Positions 15,234 to 24,505 of a DNA stretch of 64,000 bases are shown in pieces; position 1 is the first letter of the stretch; each line of letters opens with the position of its first letter. The stretch comes from a virus. The stretch is from positions 1-64,000 of the IMG/VR virus record IMGVR_UViG_3300024999_000055; one strand, written 5' to 3'. The position numbers and the translations under genes are program-made. The notes beneath the pieces are model-generated. The model saw nothing but the letters and a program-made list of their open reading frames with translations. It searched no databases and was not told the origin of the DNA.

Positions 15234-17522
15234 ATAGCGAATATAACCTCTCCTTCACTACCAAATTTACCTTACTATATTGGTAAAGGAATACTATTTA
15301 GTGATGATACTTATCAAATGATTTTTGGTTATCCTTTACCTAATTATCTCCATAGTTTAATAGCGGGGAAACCCGGCCCTTGGAATATTGTAAACCCTAC
15401 TACTCTATTTGATTTATCTACTGTAGGTGGTATAGATCATGAAGTAGTAGTAATAGTATATGAAGATACTGTTAGTGAAGGAACTACAATTACATATAAT
15501 TGGTACAGAGATAGAGATAATTTTAATGTTTTCAGTTGGTCTGATTATGCAAATTCTGAATATAATTCTATTGCTGCTTGGATAGGTTGGCTTAGTCAAG
15601 AAACAAATCAAACACTAGGACAAAATATAGAATCTGAAATAACTGAAAATGGCAATTATCATGTAGTTGTAACAGGTACAGGTTCAACTACTTTTAGTAA
15701 TACTATTAATTTTGCTGTAATAGGTATACCTGCATGGTTAATGTTAAGGAATCCTACTGGGTATGGTTTTGATTGGAAAGTAAGTTTATCTGATTATTTT
15801 GATACAGACAATTATATTCAAGCAGGTATTTGTAACCAACCTTTTACAGATGGTCAAAGCAATGAACCTAATGGAATAGTTGATGCTAAATATGCAAATA
15901 CACCAGGAAATATAGATACTGTTACTACTGGCACAGTTATAGGTCAAAGTGAAGGTACTACTTATACTCTTTATGGATTTGCACAAGCAAGTAATGGATT
16001 ATATTATCATGCTGGGTCAGATACTATCACAACATTAATTGTTACTGAACCAGATGTTCCTTCATCACCACCAACAATTGTAACAAGAATAGAAGGTGGA
16101 TTTGAATTAATTTGGGGAGATGCTGCGAGAGCAGTAAGTTATATGTTAAGATATTATCCAGTTGGTTATTTTGAAAATAGAAAATTTTTAGGAACTAATA
16201 CTAATACTGGTATAGTATCTTCATTGGAATATGGTAGCGAATACAGTTTTTCAGTATATGCTTATAATGCTATTGGGAATTCAGATTATACTTCTGAAAA
16301 TATAGGAACAACAGCACCTAAATCCCCAGGGAATATAACATGCCCTTTAGTGAGTGCTAATGATGCTGATATTAGAGTTGCAGATGGAATGTCTGGAAAC
16401 TTTGATTATATTAGAGTATATAAATATGATAATTCAAATAATTTATTAGGTTATTTAGATTTATCTGAATCAAATTATAATAGTGGTCAAAGAGTTATAA
16501 CATTCTCAGGATTAACAATAAATACAATATATAAATTTAATGCTGTAACTCATTATACTGCAAATAGTACATTATTAGAAAGTGTAAATTGGTCTAATGA
16601 TTTATACGTAACAACACAAATACCATATATCCCATCTTCTGCTCCTATAATTGTTTCAAGAGGCGAAGGGAGTTTAAATCTATCCTGGGGAAGTTCTGTA
16701 GGAGCTAGTTCTTATACATTAAGATATAAAAATTATGATGGTGTATATCATACTATTTCTGGTATTACAAATACAACATATACATTAAATAATTTAGAAT
16801 ATGGTGTAACATATGATTTATCTGTTAAAGGTATTAATAGTTTAGGAGAATCAGATTATACTATAGAAAATCCTGGAACAACTGCTCCTAAATCGCCAGG
16901 AAATATTAGTACATCTGGAGTAACTGTTGATAGTATCAGTATCCAATTATCTAATGGAATGATTGGTAATTGGGAATATATTAGAGTGTATGCTTATCAA
17001 AATGGTATTACTCCAGAATACATAGATATAAATAAAGCAGACTATGATAATGGTACAAGAATTGTAACATGGACAGGATTAACTACTGATTTAGAATATA
17101 AATTTAATGCAAAAACTTATTATACTGTAGATAGTACATTATTAGAAAGTGTAAATTGGAGTAATGACTTATATGTTACTGCATCAGATAGACCAAGTAA
17201 TTTTAGTTGGACTACTCCTAAAATTGCAGGAGATCCTACGACTAATTTACTTGCTGTAGAATGGAATGATTTATGTACAAAAGTTAATGAGTTTAGATTA
17301 TATAAAGGGTTGTCCAATGTTAGTTTTACTTCTGCTATTAGTGGAGGTTTTTTTTATGCCTATATGTTTAATGAGGTTAGGAATAATATTGTTGATATGA
17401 ATATGGTTGACTTACCATCAACAAAACTAGGGATATCAGATGTTGTCGATCCTAATGATGCTGATTATATTTTGGCTTCAGATTTAAATGGTTTGAAAGA
17501 TTGTCTAAATGCAATAGTATGA
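15234..17522 (+). CDS. Tail fibre/baseplate protein with fibronectin type III repeats, ATA start
   Basis: 762 residues of beta-rich sequence. The N-terminal ~260 residues form the attachment part. Two fibronectin type III modules (ELIWGDAARAVSYMLRYY; LNLSWGSSVGASSYTLRY) each alternate with a second beta module starting APKSPGNI; the pair is tandemly duplicated. The C-terminus has NEVRNNIVDMNMVDLP, typical of phage fibre ends. The AGGTG at 15223-15227 is followed after 6 bases by ATA 15234. An in-frame TAA occupies 15231-15233 directly before it, and the first ATG (15318) would drop 28 residues and lacks a ribosome binding site, so AUA is the best start. It probably mediates carbohydrate or surface binding. 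Confidence 0.82.
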   Translation: MANITSPSLPNLPYYIGKGILFSDDTYQMIFGYPLPNYLHSLIAGKPGPWNIVNPTTLFDLSTVGGIDHEVVVIVYEDTVSEGTTITYNWYRDRDNFNVFSWSDYANSEYNSIAAWIGWLSQETNQTLGQNIESEITENGNYHVVVTGTGSTTFSNTINFAVIGIPAWLMLRNPTGYGFDWKVSLSDYFDTDNYIQAGICNQPFTDGQSNEPNGIVDAKYANTPGNIDTVTTGTVIGQSEGTTYTLYGFAQASNGLYYHAGSDTITTLIVTEPDVPSSPPTIVTRIEGGFELIWGDAARAVSYMLRYYPVGYFENRKFLGTNTNTGIVSSLEYGSEYSFSVYAYNAIGNSDYTSENIGTTAPKSPGNITCPLVSANDADIRVADGMSGNFDYIRVYKYDNSNNLLGYLDLSESNYNSGQRVITFSGLTINTIYKFNAVTHYTANSTLLESVNWSNDLYVTTQIPYIPSSAPIIVSRGEGSLNLSWGSSVGASSYTLRYKNYDGVYHTISGITNTTYTLNNLEYGVTYDLSVKGINSLGESDYTIENPGTTAPKSPGNISTSGVTVDSISIQLSNGMIGNWEYIRVYAYQNGITPEYIDINKADYDNGTRIVTWTGLTTDLEYKFNAKTYYTVDSTLLESVNWSNDLYVTASDRPSNFSWTTPKIAGDPTTNLLAVEWNDLCTKVNEFRLYKGLSNVSFTSAISGGFFYAYMFNEVRNNIVDMNMVDLPSTKLGISDVVDPNDADYILASDLNGLKDCLNAIV
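16048..17178 (+). repeat. Tandem duplication within the fibre gene
   Basis: Two units of about 560 bases (about 16048-16616 and 16630-17178) encode the same module order: an Fn3 domain, TTAPKSPGNI, a YIRVY-containing domain and LLESVNWSNDLYVT. LESVNWSNDLYVT is identical in both units, which shows internal duplication. Confidence 0.8.
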
Positions 17523-17545
17523 AATAGAATAGAGGTGATATAACT

Positions 17546-19534
17546 TTGCCATCTTATGATGAGTACAACCAATTTTTTAGTATAATATGGTTTACAGATG
17601 ACTTAGGTGAAAAAATATCTATACAGAGATTGAATGAACAACAAAAAATTATTAACAATAAAATTATATTAAATAATATACCTGATTATTTTAATAAGGT
17701 TAATATAGAGGATAAATATGAAGTAGGTAATAATGATGAAATAACAGACAATACTTTTTTTAAAGTTGACTATTTAACAGGAGAAGTATATTTCCATCCT
17801 TCCTTAGATAATACTACAATTACGATTAAAGATTACTTCGGACGTGGCATTATTAAATTTATGGGGAAAAGAATTGAATTACAAAATGAAGAAAATCTTT
17901 ACAATGCAACAAACATTGAAGATTTTGCAACTGATGTAACTAAAAGAGTTAATAATATAGTTGCCAATACTGGGGATGATAATACAGAAATAGTTGATGC
18001 AAGATATTCAACTATGAAAGATAAATTGTTTAGTGTATTGAGTGGAAGATTAGAAGAAATAGAAAATGATTATCTTAATAATTTTGAACAACGTGCTGTA
18101 AATGTTAAAATGCCACCATTCAATGCAAAATCTAATGATATTGATGATGATTATGAAGTAATTCAATCTGCTCTGGACTATTGCTACACAAATAATTTGC
18201 CAATTTATTTCCCCGGAGGTATATATAAAGTAACTCAAAAACTATTATTTAGACTAGGACAAATAGTATTTGGTGCAGGATATAATAGTGCAATTATTAA
18301 ACAATATGGTAATTTTGCTGTAGCAGGAACGGCAGATCCTAATAAAAATACAGGTGCATCAATGATAACTCCATTTTGTGGACATATAGTTATTCATGAT
18401 ATCCAATTTTTACAAACAACAACTAATAATGGTTTAGATATTGAATGTTCTCTACGGAATAAATTAAAAAAAGTAAAAATTGTTGGTAATTTTATTAGAG
18501 GTTCAGGGAGTACATCTGCAACTAACGGATTAAATATTCATGGTCGTGCAGACGCTAATTATGGTTCTCATTATACTGCTGTAGAAACTTGTTTTATACA
18601 AAATTTTGTATATGGTATACGTGTTAGAGAAAAATCAAATGATATTTTTATACAAGATACAGCAGTATCAAATTGCTATGATAGTGTACATATAGATTAT
18701 GATTCTCTAGAAAGTAGTAGACCTTCAAGAGTATTAGTTTTAAGTAATTCACTTGAACAATTTGATAATGCAGGTATTTGGTCAGATAGTTACGGCCCAA
18801 ATAATATATTTGCTTTTGGTCGTATGGATACCGATTCTGCACCTTATGGTATTTATCTTGGTGCTAATAGTAGAGAACAAGTATGTATATATAATTATTA
18901 TGCAGGTTGTACTGATAAAATTTACGATCTTGGTAGTAATTATATTCAAGAACGTGTTGAAATTAATGAGATTAAAACTATTATACCAAAAGCTATTGCT
19001 AATACTATAGGAGAATTAGAACATTTATGGTTTAATGGTTTTTTTAAAAAAATATTTCTTGAAAGAACAGAAATTGCTCCTTCATTAAATGTAGACGATA
19101 TAGGAACTATATTTATTGCAAGAGGATTATCTTATTGGAATCCGGGACATGATAATGGAGTAGTAAAAGGTAGTGCATATCCAGTTATGTGGGATTCATC
19201 TAATCGTTGGAAACCATTAGCAAAACCCAAAATAGACGTTTGGGGGGATCAGTCTCCTGATACTGCTGGAAGTTTAAATACATATTTAGTCGGAGATAAT
19301 TGTATTAACCTAACTCCAGCAGAAGGAAAACCGATTGGATGGCTTTGTGTAACAGGTGGAACCCCTGGCGCATGGAAACCTTATGGACAAGTAGGGCATA
19401 GGGAGAATGCAGGAACTCCCGTAGGGACTATTACGCCATATTTTATAGGAGAAGAATTATTGGACGCGACTAATAAGATATGGTATAAATCTGTAGGATT
19501 AACCAATTCAGATTGGAAAGCATTAAATAGTTAA
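17546..19534 (+). CDS. Tail spike with pectate-lyase-like beta-helix
   Basis: 662 residues. The N-terminus (about 1-130: EKISIQRLNEQQKIINNKI, KDYFGRGIIKFMGKRI) resembles baseplate upper-protein domains. Residues about 190-480 form a right-handed beta-helix of the pectate lyase superfamily, seeded by ALDYCYTNNLPIYFPGGIY, the usual first turn of phage glycan-degrading spikes. The C-terminus holds two small Trp/Gly-rich modules (RGLSYWNPGHDNG, GEELLDATNKIWYKS). It likely binds or depolymerises a surface polysaccharide. Start is TTG 17546, 8 bases after AGAGGTG, 23 bases after the fibre gene in the same operon. Catalytic residues cannot be assigned by eye. Confidence 0.85.
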   Translation: MPSYDEYNQFFSIIWFTDDLGEKISIQRLNEQQKIINNKIILNNIPDYFNKVNIEDKYEVGNNDEITDNTFFKVDYLTGEVYFHPSLDNTTITIKDYFGRGIIKFMGKRIELQNEENLYNATNIEDFATDVTKRVNNIVANTGDDNTEIVDARYSTMKDKLFSVLSGRLEEIENDYLNNFEQRAVNVKMPPFNAKSNDIDDDYEVIQSALDYCYTNNLPIYFPGGIYKVTQKLLFRLGQIVFGAGYNSAIIKQYGNFAVAGTADPNKNTGASMITPFCGHIVIHDIQFLQTTTNNGLDIECSLRNKLKKVKIVGNFIRGSGSTSATNGLNIHGRADANYGSHYTAVETCFIQNFVYGIRVREKSNDIFIQDTAVSNCYDSVHIDYDSLESSRPSRVLVLSNSLEQFDNAGIWSDSYGPNNIFAFGRMDTDSAPYGIYLGANSREQVCIYNYYAGCTDKIYDLGSNYIQERVEINEIKTIIPKAIANTIGELEHLWFNGFFKKIFLERTEIAPSLNVDDIGTIFIARGLSYWNPGHDNGVVKGSAYPVMWDSSNRWKPLAKPKIDVWGDQSPDTAGSLNTYLVGDNCINLTPAEGKPIGWLCVTGGTPGAWKPYGQVGHRENAGTPVGTITPYFIGEELLDATNKIWYKSVGLTNSDWKALNS

Positions 19535-19558
19535 ATTAAAAAGGAAGTGAAATAGAAT

Positions 19559-19831
19559 ATGGCATTATCTAAGACAATAAATTTACTATCAGGTATACTT
19601 ATTGAAAATGCATATATAAGGATAGGAATGGTACAAGGAAACAAAGATGGTATAACTATTATTATAGATTTATATAAAAATCAACAATCATATATAGATG
19701 GTAAATTAGGAATAGATAGATATTATTATAATTATGTGCCTTTAGTAGAAGAAAATTCATATAATTTTATAAAACAAGGATATCTATATTTAAAAACATT
19801 ACCTGAATATATAAATGCGATAGATTGTTAA
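19559..19831 (+). CDS. Small tail-cassette protein
   Basis: 90 residues, starting 24 bases after the spike gene with a ribosome binding site (AAGGAAGTG). Rich in Tyr, Ile and Asn; no motif recognised. Small proteins of this size between spike and lysis genes are common in clostridial phages and may be chaperones or fibre accessories. Confidence 0.65.
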   Translation: MALSKTINLLSGILIENAYIRIGMVQGNKDGITIIIDLYKNQQSYIDGKLGIDRYYYNYVPLVEENSYNFIKQGYLYLKTLPEYINAIDC

Positions 19832-19861
19832 AATTATTTTTTATAATTTATAATTTTTATA

Positions 19862-19890
19862 TTGTTAATTAATATTATATGTAGTATAAT
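19862..19890 (+). promoter_or_regulatory. Candidate promoter of the radical SAM gene
   Basis: TTGTTA (19862-19867), 17-base spacer, TATAAT (19885-19890). The terminator at 21082 closes the unit, so the enzyme gene may be expressed independently of the late operon. Confidence 0.6.
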
Positions 19891-19926
19891 TTATATAAAT
19901 TAATTAATAATAAGGAGTGTTTTATT

Positions 19927-20988
19927 ATGTTTAATAAATTAATCAATCGTTTACCAGACATTAAAACATTATCAAAACTTTTTCTTTTAGAAAATTTACC
20001 TAGATTATCCAATCAATTATCTTGTTCTAATTTTTTAGCTGCTTGCAAGGTTACAGAAAACTGTAATTCTAAATGTGAATATTGCAATTTTCATAAAACT
20101 GTAAAGAAAGAGATGGATTTTGAACAATGGGTATCCATTATTAATCAATTTAAAAATAATAATATAAAGTATGTTAGATTTACTGGTGGAGAACCGTTTA
20201 TGAATCCAAATATTTTAGACTTATTACAATATAGTAAAAATATTGGTCTACAAGTTAGTCTACAATCAAATGTTTTATTATTAGATGAATTTAAAATAAT
20301 GAAATTAAAAGAAATAGGAATAAACTCTTTGAGTATATCAATTGATGGAACAGATGATGATTATAAAGATAATCGTGGCGTAGATGGGTTTTCTAGGGTT
20401 AAAAAAATATGTGAAATATTAAGCAGAGAACTTAATGGAATTGTACAAATTACTCCAACTATAACCGATACTACAATCAAAGGTTTATATAAGGTTATTA
20501 AATTTGCTGAAGAAGTTAAAATTCCCGTTACTGGTTTTAGTGCAGTAAATATGACTCATTATTTTTTTAAAGGAGATTATAATGAGAATGCTTATAAGTC
20601 ATTAGACCGTGAAGAATTAGATATTTTTTTGAGATATTTATTTGATAATTATATTAAGAAGCATTCTGAATACTGTAAGATTTCTAGATTACAACTTTAT
20701 ACAATCAAAAAATATTTTGATGATTTTCATATGTCGGATCTTCCTTGTATAAAACCTTTTTATCAAATATGTATTGGGTCAACTGGTAATGTTTATGGGT
20801 GTTGCTCTATGAATTCAATTGGTAACTTAAATAATAATACCCTGACACAAATAATGCAGTCATCAAATTTAAAAGATGTTCGTCATCACGCATTAAATAA
20901 AACTTGTCCTGGTTGTAGTTGTGGAATGAATTTTAATAGCAAATTTAATTTGAAATATAATATAGATTCATTAAGATATTTTAAGTAA
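19927..20988 (+). CDS. Radical SAM/SPASM enzyme
   Basis: 353 residues. CNSKCEYCNFHK (CxxxCxxC) binds the radical SAM [4Fe-4S] cluster, and RFTGGEPFMNP is the GGE motif. SLSISIDGTDD and the downstream strands complete the partial TIM barrel. The C-terminus holds a SPASM-like Cys set (LPCIKPFYQICIG, YGCCSMNSIGNL, CPGCSCG) for auxiliary clusters. Known SPASM enzymes modify peptides, carbohydrates or proteins; the substrate here is unknown. It has its own promoter and terminator and sits between tail and lysis genes. No clear RiPP precursor is adjacent, so modification of a phage structural protein or of host surface material is equally possible. Confidence 0.88.
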   Translation: MFNKLINRLPDIKTLSKLFLLENLPRLSNQLSCSNFLAACKVTENCNSKCEYCNFHKTVKKEMDFEQWVSIINQFKNNNIKYVRFTGGEPFMNPNILDLLQYSKNIGLQVSLQSNVLLLDEFKIMKLKEIGINSLSISIDGTDDDYKDNRGVDGFSRVKKICEILSRELNGIVQITPTITDTTIKGLYKVIKFAEEVKIPVTGFSAVNMTHYFFKGDYNENAYKSLDREELDIFLRYLFDNYIKKHSEYCKISRLQLYTIKKYFDDFHMSDLPCIKPFYQICIGSTGNVYGCCSMNSIGNLNNNTLTQIMQSSNLKDVRHHALNKTCPGCSCGMNFNSKFNLKYNIDSLRYFK

Positions 20989-21081
20989 TAATTATTTATA
21001 TAGCATATATTATATAAATCTTATTCTATTATTTATGTTTAAAAAGGATAAAGCAATGGCATTTTAATAATTCTAATATTT

Positions 21082-21112
21082 AAATAGAGTAGATAATTCT
21101 ACTCTATTTTTT
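21082..21112 (+). terminator. Terminator after the radical SAM gene
   Basis: AAATAGAGTAG and CTACTCTATTT, an 11-base stem with a 6-base loop, followed by T residues. Confidence 0.85.
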
Positions 21113-21164
21113 GCTAACTAATGAAGATATGTTAATTGAAAATTGATTAATATTTAGAAGTAAA

Positions 21165-21213
21165 TGTGAACTATCACGACCCCTTTAGGATAGCGGTTTT
21201 CGGCTAAGTCATT
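21165..21213 (+). other. Unidentified GC-richer structured segment before the endolysin gene
   Basis: A stretch with clearly more G and C than its surroundings. CTATC (21171-21175) can pair with GATAG (21189-21193), or TAGC with GCTA downstream in GCGGTTTTCGGCTA. It could be a 5' UTR element or the end of a lost IS200/IS605-type element. Nothing more can be supported. Confidence 0.35.
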
Positions 21214-21281
21214 ATAAATTAATAATATAAATTTTTTATTACAATATCTAAATTATAAATATATAAAGGAGTGTAAATAAT

Positions 21282-22205
21282 ATGTTAACAATAAACCTAC
21301 TTCCTGGTCATGGAATTAGTAATATTAAAGGAATACCTTATGATCCTGGAGCCACGAACAAAAATCGTACGAAAGAAGCAAAAGGAAATGAAATATTAGC
21401 AAATAAATTAAAATTTAAATTAGAGTTTAATGGTTTTAAAGTTAATCTATTAAATGATAGAGATGTAAATGCACAAATTAATTTTGTAAATAATAATAAA
21501 TGTGATTTAGCAATTTCATTACATTTTAACGCATCTAATGAAAAAGTATCTGGTATAGAAGTATTATATTCAGATGTAGCACCAGGATATAATAAAAATA
21601 CTACTTTAAAATTTGCTGATATATTATTAAATCAACTAGTAAAAGATACTGGATTAACAAATCGTGGAGTAAAATTAATAAATTCTGGTGTTGGCATAAT
21701 AAAACGTACAAAATATCCAACAGTTTTGAGTGAGAATGGTTTCATTGATCATCCAACAGAATATTTATGGGCAAAAGACGATGATAAATTAGAAATTCTT
21801 GCTATTGCACATTGTAAATCAGTTTGTGAATATTTTAGAATTGAATATAAAGATAATAAAATTAATAAGGAGATTGATAGTAATATGACAATATTACAAA
21901 CAAAAAATTCTATACAATTTAACTACAATGGAGAAAATAAAGAAGTAGAGAATTACATAATTAATGACACCAGTTACGTTAAAACAAGAGATATTATAGA
22001 TTTATTCTCAAAAATATTGAATTATGATGCAGATAATAGAATTGTTAACATAAAGGATAATACTGTAAAAATTGATGTAAATAATAAAATATTAGATGGA
22101 ATATTAATTGATGATAAGACTTACTCACCTATCCGTCCTCTATGCCAAGAATTAGGTAAAAGTGTTGATTATGATGTGATTGAGAAGAAAGTTATTGTAA
22201 AATAA
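21282..22205 (+). CDS. Endolysin: N-acetylmuramoyl-L-alanine amidase (Amidase_3) with C-terminal stalk domain
   Basis: 307 residues. The Amidase_3 domain (about 1-185) has the zinc ligands and catalytic residues in place: His in LLPGHG, Glu in KEAKGNE, His in SLHFNAS and Glu in LSENGFIDH. It cleaves the amide bond between MurNAc and the stem peptide during lysis. Residues about 205-307 are a copper amine oxidase N-terminal-like module (YSPIRPLCQELGKSVDYDVI, KKVIV), likely for wall binding, of the same kind as in the secreted protein at 10384. AAAGGAG precedes the ATG. It stands directly before the holin, the usual lysis cassette. Confidence 0.93.
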   Translation: MLTINLLPGHGISNIKGIPYDPGATNKNRTKEAKGNEILANKLKFKLEFNGFKVNLLNDRDVNAQINFVNNNKCDLAISLHFNASNEKVSGIEVLYSDVAPGYNKNTTLKFADILLNQLVKDTGLTNRGVKLINSGVGIIKRTKYPTVLSENGFIDHPTEYLWAKDDDKLEILAIAHCKSVCEYFRIEYKDNKINKEIDSNMTILQTKNSIQFNYNGENKEVENYIINDTSYVKTRDIIDLFSKILNYDADNRIVNIKDNTVKIDVNNKILDGILIDDKTYSPIRPLCQELGKSVDYDVIEKKVIVK

Positions 22206-22235
22206 TTAAATATTTAAAAAGGAGTGTGTTCTATT

Positions 22236-22583
22236 ATGGAACGGTTTATTACTATGGAAAATCTAACAACCATGAGTGGCCTCATATTAGTAATAGTACT
22301 ACTAACACAAAATTTTAAGGAAATTATAGATAACATTTATTTTAAATCATTTGGTAAAACATTGTCTACAAAATACCTAGTTTTCGTAATTAGTCAGGGA
22401 TTGCTTTTTTTAAGTAAATACCTTTTAGGAACTGATTTTAATGGACAAGAAATATTAATTAACTTTATAAATGGATGTATTCTTAGTGGCGTTGCAGTTA
22501 AATCAGTCGAAACATTAATGAATAAGAATAATAGTGATAGTAATGTTAAATCCAATGAAAATATTAGTGAAGATGTAAAATAA
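22236..22583 (+). CDS. Holin
   Basis: 115 residues: one hydrophobic segment near residues 10-26 (GLILVIVLLTQNF), a second around 45-60 (YLVFVISQGLLFLSKYLL), and a third weaker one near 75-92, then a charged, Asn-rich tail. This is the architecture of small phage holins that open the membrane to release or activate the endolysin. Start is ATG 22236, 8 bases after GGAGTG; the upstream in-frame GTG lies inside the ribosome binding site. It is 31 bases after the endolysin gene. Confidence 0.82.
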   Translation: MERFITMENLTTMSGLILVIVLLTQNFKEIIDNIYFKSFGKTLSTKYLVFVISQGLLFLSKYLLGTDFNGQEILINFINGCILSGVAVKSVETLMNKNNSDSNVKSNENISEDVK

Positions 22584-22694
22584 CCTCCTCTACCTTTTAC
22601 ACACTGTCTCCTCTCGCCTCTTCCCCACTTTCATTTTTACGATAGGGGATAAGGTATAATTACTTGACACTATTAATTTTATAAAAATAAAAAA

Positions 22695-22741
22695 CAAAAA
22701 TACGTTAGATAAGATGGACACCCAATTCTAACGTATTTTTG
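22695..22741 (+). terminator. Bidirectional terminator after the lysis cassette
   Basis: CAAAAATACGTTAG and CTAACGTATTTTTG form a perfect 14-base stem around a 19-base loop. It probably ends the late operon. The rest of 22584-22884 holds no gene that I can see. Confidence 0.8.
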
Positions 22742-22884
22742 CATAAAGTTAATTGCGAAGTTAATATTATGTTGAATATTATTATAGTATAGATTGAGCA
22801 GGAAGTCAAATTTGTGAGGATGATTAATAATTGTAAATATGATAGATATTCAATAGATTAAATAATGATAAAGGAGAATTTTAT

Positions 22885-22962
22885 ATTTTTAAAAACATAA
22901 ATAAGTTGAAAGAAATAATTCTTGATATATTTATACCTAATTTATCAAAATTCACAGATTAG
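22885..22962 (+). CDS. Possible 25-residue peptide, ATT start
   Basis: AAAGGAG (22870-22876) is followed after 8 bases by ATT and 25 codons: FKNINKLKEIILDIF then IPNLSKFTD, ending at TAG 22960. It would be an amphipathic helix. There is no ATG, GTG or TTG near the ribosome binding site in any useful frame. A terminator follows at 22987. Low confidence. Confidence 0.35.
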   Translation: MFKNINKLKEIILDIFIPNLSKFTD

Positions 22963-22986
22963 AATATTAATATAATATCTATATAA

Positions 22987-23018
22987 ATAATAGAGGGTAA
23001 TTATTTACTCTCTATTAT
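22987..23018 (+). terminator. Terminator before tnpB
   Basis: ATAATAGAGGGTAA pairs with TTACTCTCTATTAT (one G-U pair) around a 4-base loop. It belongs to the same AATAGAG/CTCTATT terminator style seen at 21082 and 28567. Confidence 0.75.
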
Positions 23019-23044
23019 ATTTTATTAAATGGAGGTGTATACTA

Positions 23045-24505
23045 ATATCATTACAAACAAAATCAATAAAATTTCACCTAAATGAGAAAGTTAATAAATC
23101 TAAAAATGAAAATATAATAGAGTTTCTAAAAGAATGTCAACAAGTAGAAAATTATCTATTAGAATATTATTGGGAGCATTTTGATACTATAATCAAATCT
23201 AGAAATAAAATAGATATGAATTATAATAATAAAATAAATTTTAGGGATACAGTTCCAATATTAAAATCTCATCATTTTTACACTGTGCTAGGACAATGTT
23301 TTTGGCAATTAAAATCTTTGCAGTCTAATATACAAAACAAAATTTATTTTAAAGATGAAGATAAGATTAAACAAAGAGTATATAACTACTGTAAACCATT
23401 TATATTTCAGTGGAATAAATTACATAAAAATGTATTAAAACAAAGTAATAAAGATAAGAAAAATAAAGAATATCAAGAATTTATTAATAATGTATTAATA
23501 TATTTAAATGATGAACAATTATTCAATCAAATGAAACAAGATATTGAGAATCGTTTTTGGAAAATTAAGTCTAATTATAAAATTCCTCAAAAGAAAGAAT
23601 TGCAGATTTGGGTTGATACATATTTAACTACAAAAATAGAAAAGAAAGAATTTGATTGGTTTTTTATTATTAGCAAAAATCAAAAACGTACTAAAAAGAT
23701 TTATGACAATATGGTAATTCCTGTAAAATTATCAGAATATCATAAAAAAACATTGGAAGGAAAAACTATTAAAAATAGTTTAAATTTAAAATTAAATAAG
23801 TATGGCAAAATTGAAATTACCGTAGTATATGAAGAAGAAATTAATTATCCAGAATCATATCCTAAAGATATACTTGGTATTGACATTGGATTAAAAAGAC
23901 TTATAACTGATTCTAATGGTGAGTTTATAAAACAAAATGTAAATATTATTAAAAAGGTAAATAATATTGTAAATAAGCAATCTAATAGACAAACATTAGA
24001 AGAACATTTAAAGGTTAAATATAATAATAATGATTTTAGACTAAAGGATAAAAGATATTTAAGACAACAAACAAAAGTATCTGATTATGTTAAAAATAAT
24101 AATAGATATAAAATAAAACAATATCTTAAATCACATACTGATTATCATATTATTATGGAAGATATCAAATTAAGAGATTCTAAAACATATGATAAAAAGA
24201 CTAATTATTTATTAAGAAGACTTCATATACAACATTTAAAGCAAGATATTTTTGGATATGCTAAAAAATTAGGGATTGGAGTTACTTTAATTAATCCTGC
24301 ATTTACAAGTCAACAATGCCCTATCTGTGGTCATATTAGTAAAGATAATCGTAAAACACAAGAGACGTTCTGTTGTGTGAAATGTGGTCATGAAAATAAT
24401 GCTGATGTAAATGCAAGTATAAATATTAAGAATAGATTATTTGAAAAAAGAATAAAACTTAATACTCCATTTTGGAAGGTAAAACAAATACTTCAAATGA
24501 AGTAA
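23045..24505 (+). CDS. tnpB: TnpB-like RNA-guided nuclease, probable ATA start
   Basis: 486 residues when read from ATA 23045, 7 bases after GGAGGTG; the first ATG (23216) would remove 57 residues including the N-terminal strand (KSIKFHL) typical of TnpB. The RuvC-like catalytic set is intact: Asp280 in LGIDIGLKRL, Glu372 in IIMEDIKLRD and Asp454 in NNADVNASINI. A zinc ribbon (CPICGH, CCVKCGH) lies between the last two. TnpB proteins are RNA-guided DNA nucleases of IS200/IS605 and IS607 elements. It is longer than most TnpBs (about 370-400). No TnpA transposase is present, so it is an orphan tnpB unit, mobile in trans or retained for nuclease activity. Confidence 0.88.
   Translation: MSLQTKSIKFHLNEKVNKSKNENIIEFLKECQQVENYLLEYYWEHFDTIIKSRNKIDMNYNNKINFRDTVPILKSHHFYTVLGQCFWQLKSLQSNIQNKIYFKDEDKIKQRVYNYCKPFIFQWNKLHKNVLKQSNKDKKNKEYQEFINNVLIYLNDEQLFNQMKQDIENRFWKIKSNYKIPQKKELQIWVDTYLTTKIEKKEFDWFFIISKNQKRTKKIYDNMVIPVKLSEYHKKTLEGKTIKNSLNLKLNKYGKIEITVVYEEEINYPESYPKDILGIDIGLKRLITDSNGEFIKQNVNIIKKVNNIVNKQSNRQTLEEHLKVKYNNNDFRLKDKRYLRQQTKVSDYVKNNNRYKIKQYLKSHTDYHIIMEDIKLRDSKTYDKKTNYLLRRLHIQHLKQDIFGYAKKLGIGVTLINPAFTSQQCPICGHISKDNRKTQETFCCVKCGHENNADVNASINIKNRLFEKRIKLNTPFWKVKQILQMK

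Noticed and set aside
15124-20988. RiPP cassette of the 15124 peptide with the radical SAM enzyme
   Set aside because: The two are almost 5 kb apart with separate promoters, the peptide lacks a core region, and no protease or exporter is present.
21165-21213. Known riboswitch before the endolysin
   Set aside because: The paired segments do not match any riboswitch core I know, and lysis genes are not usual targets.
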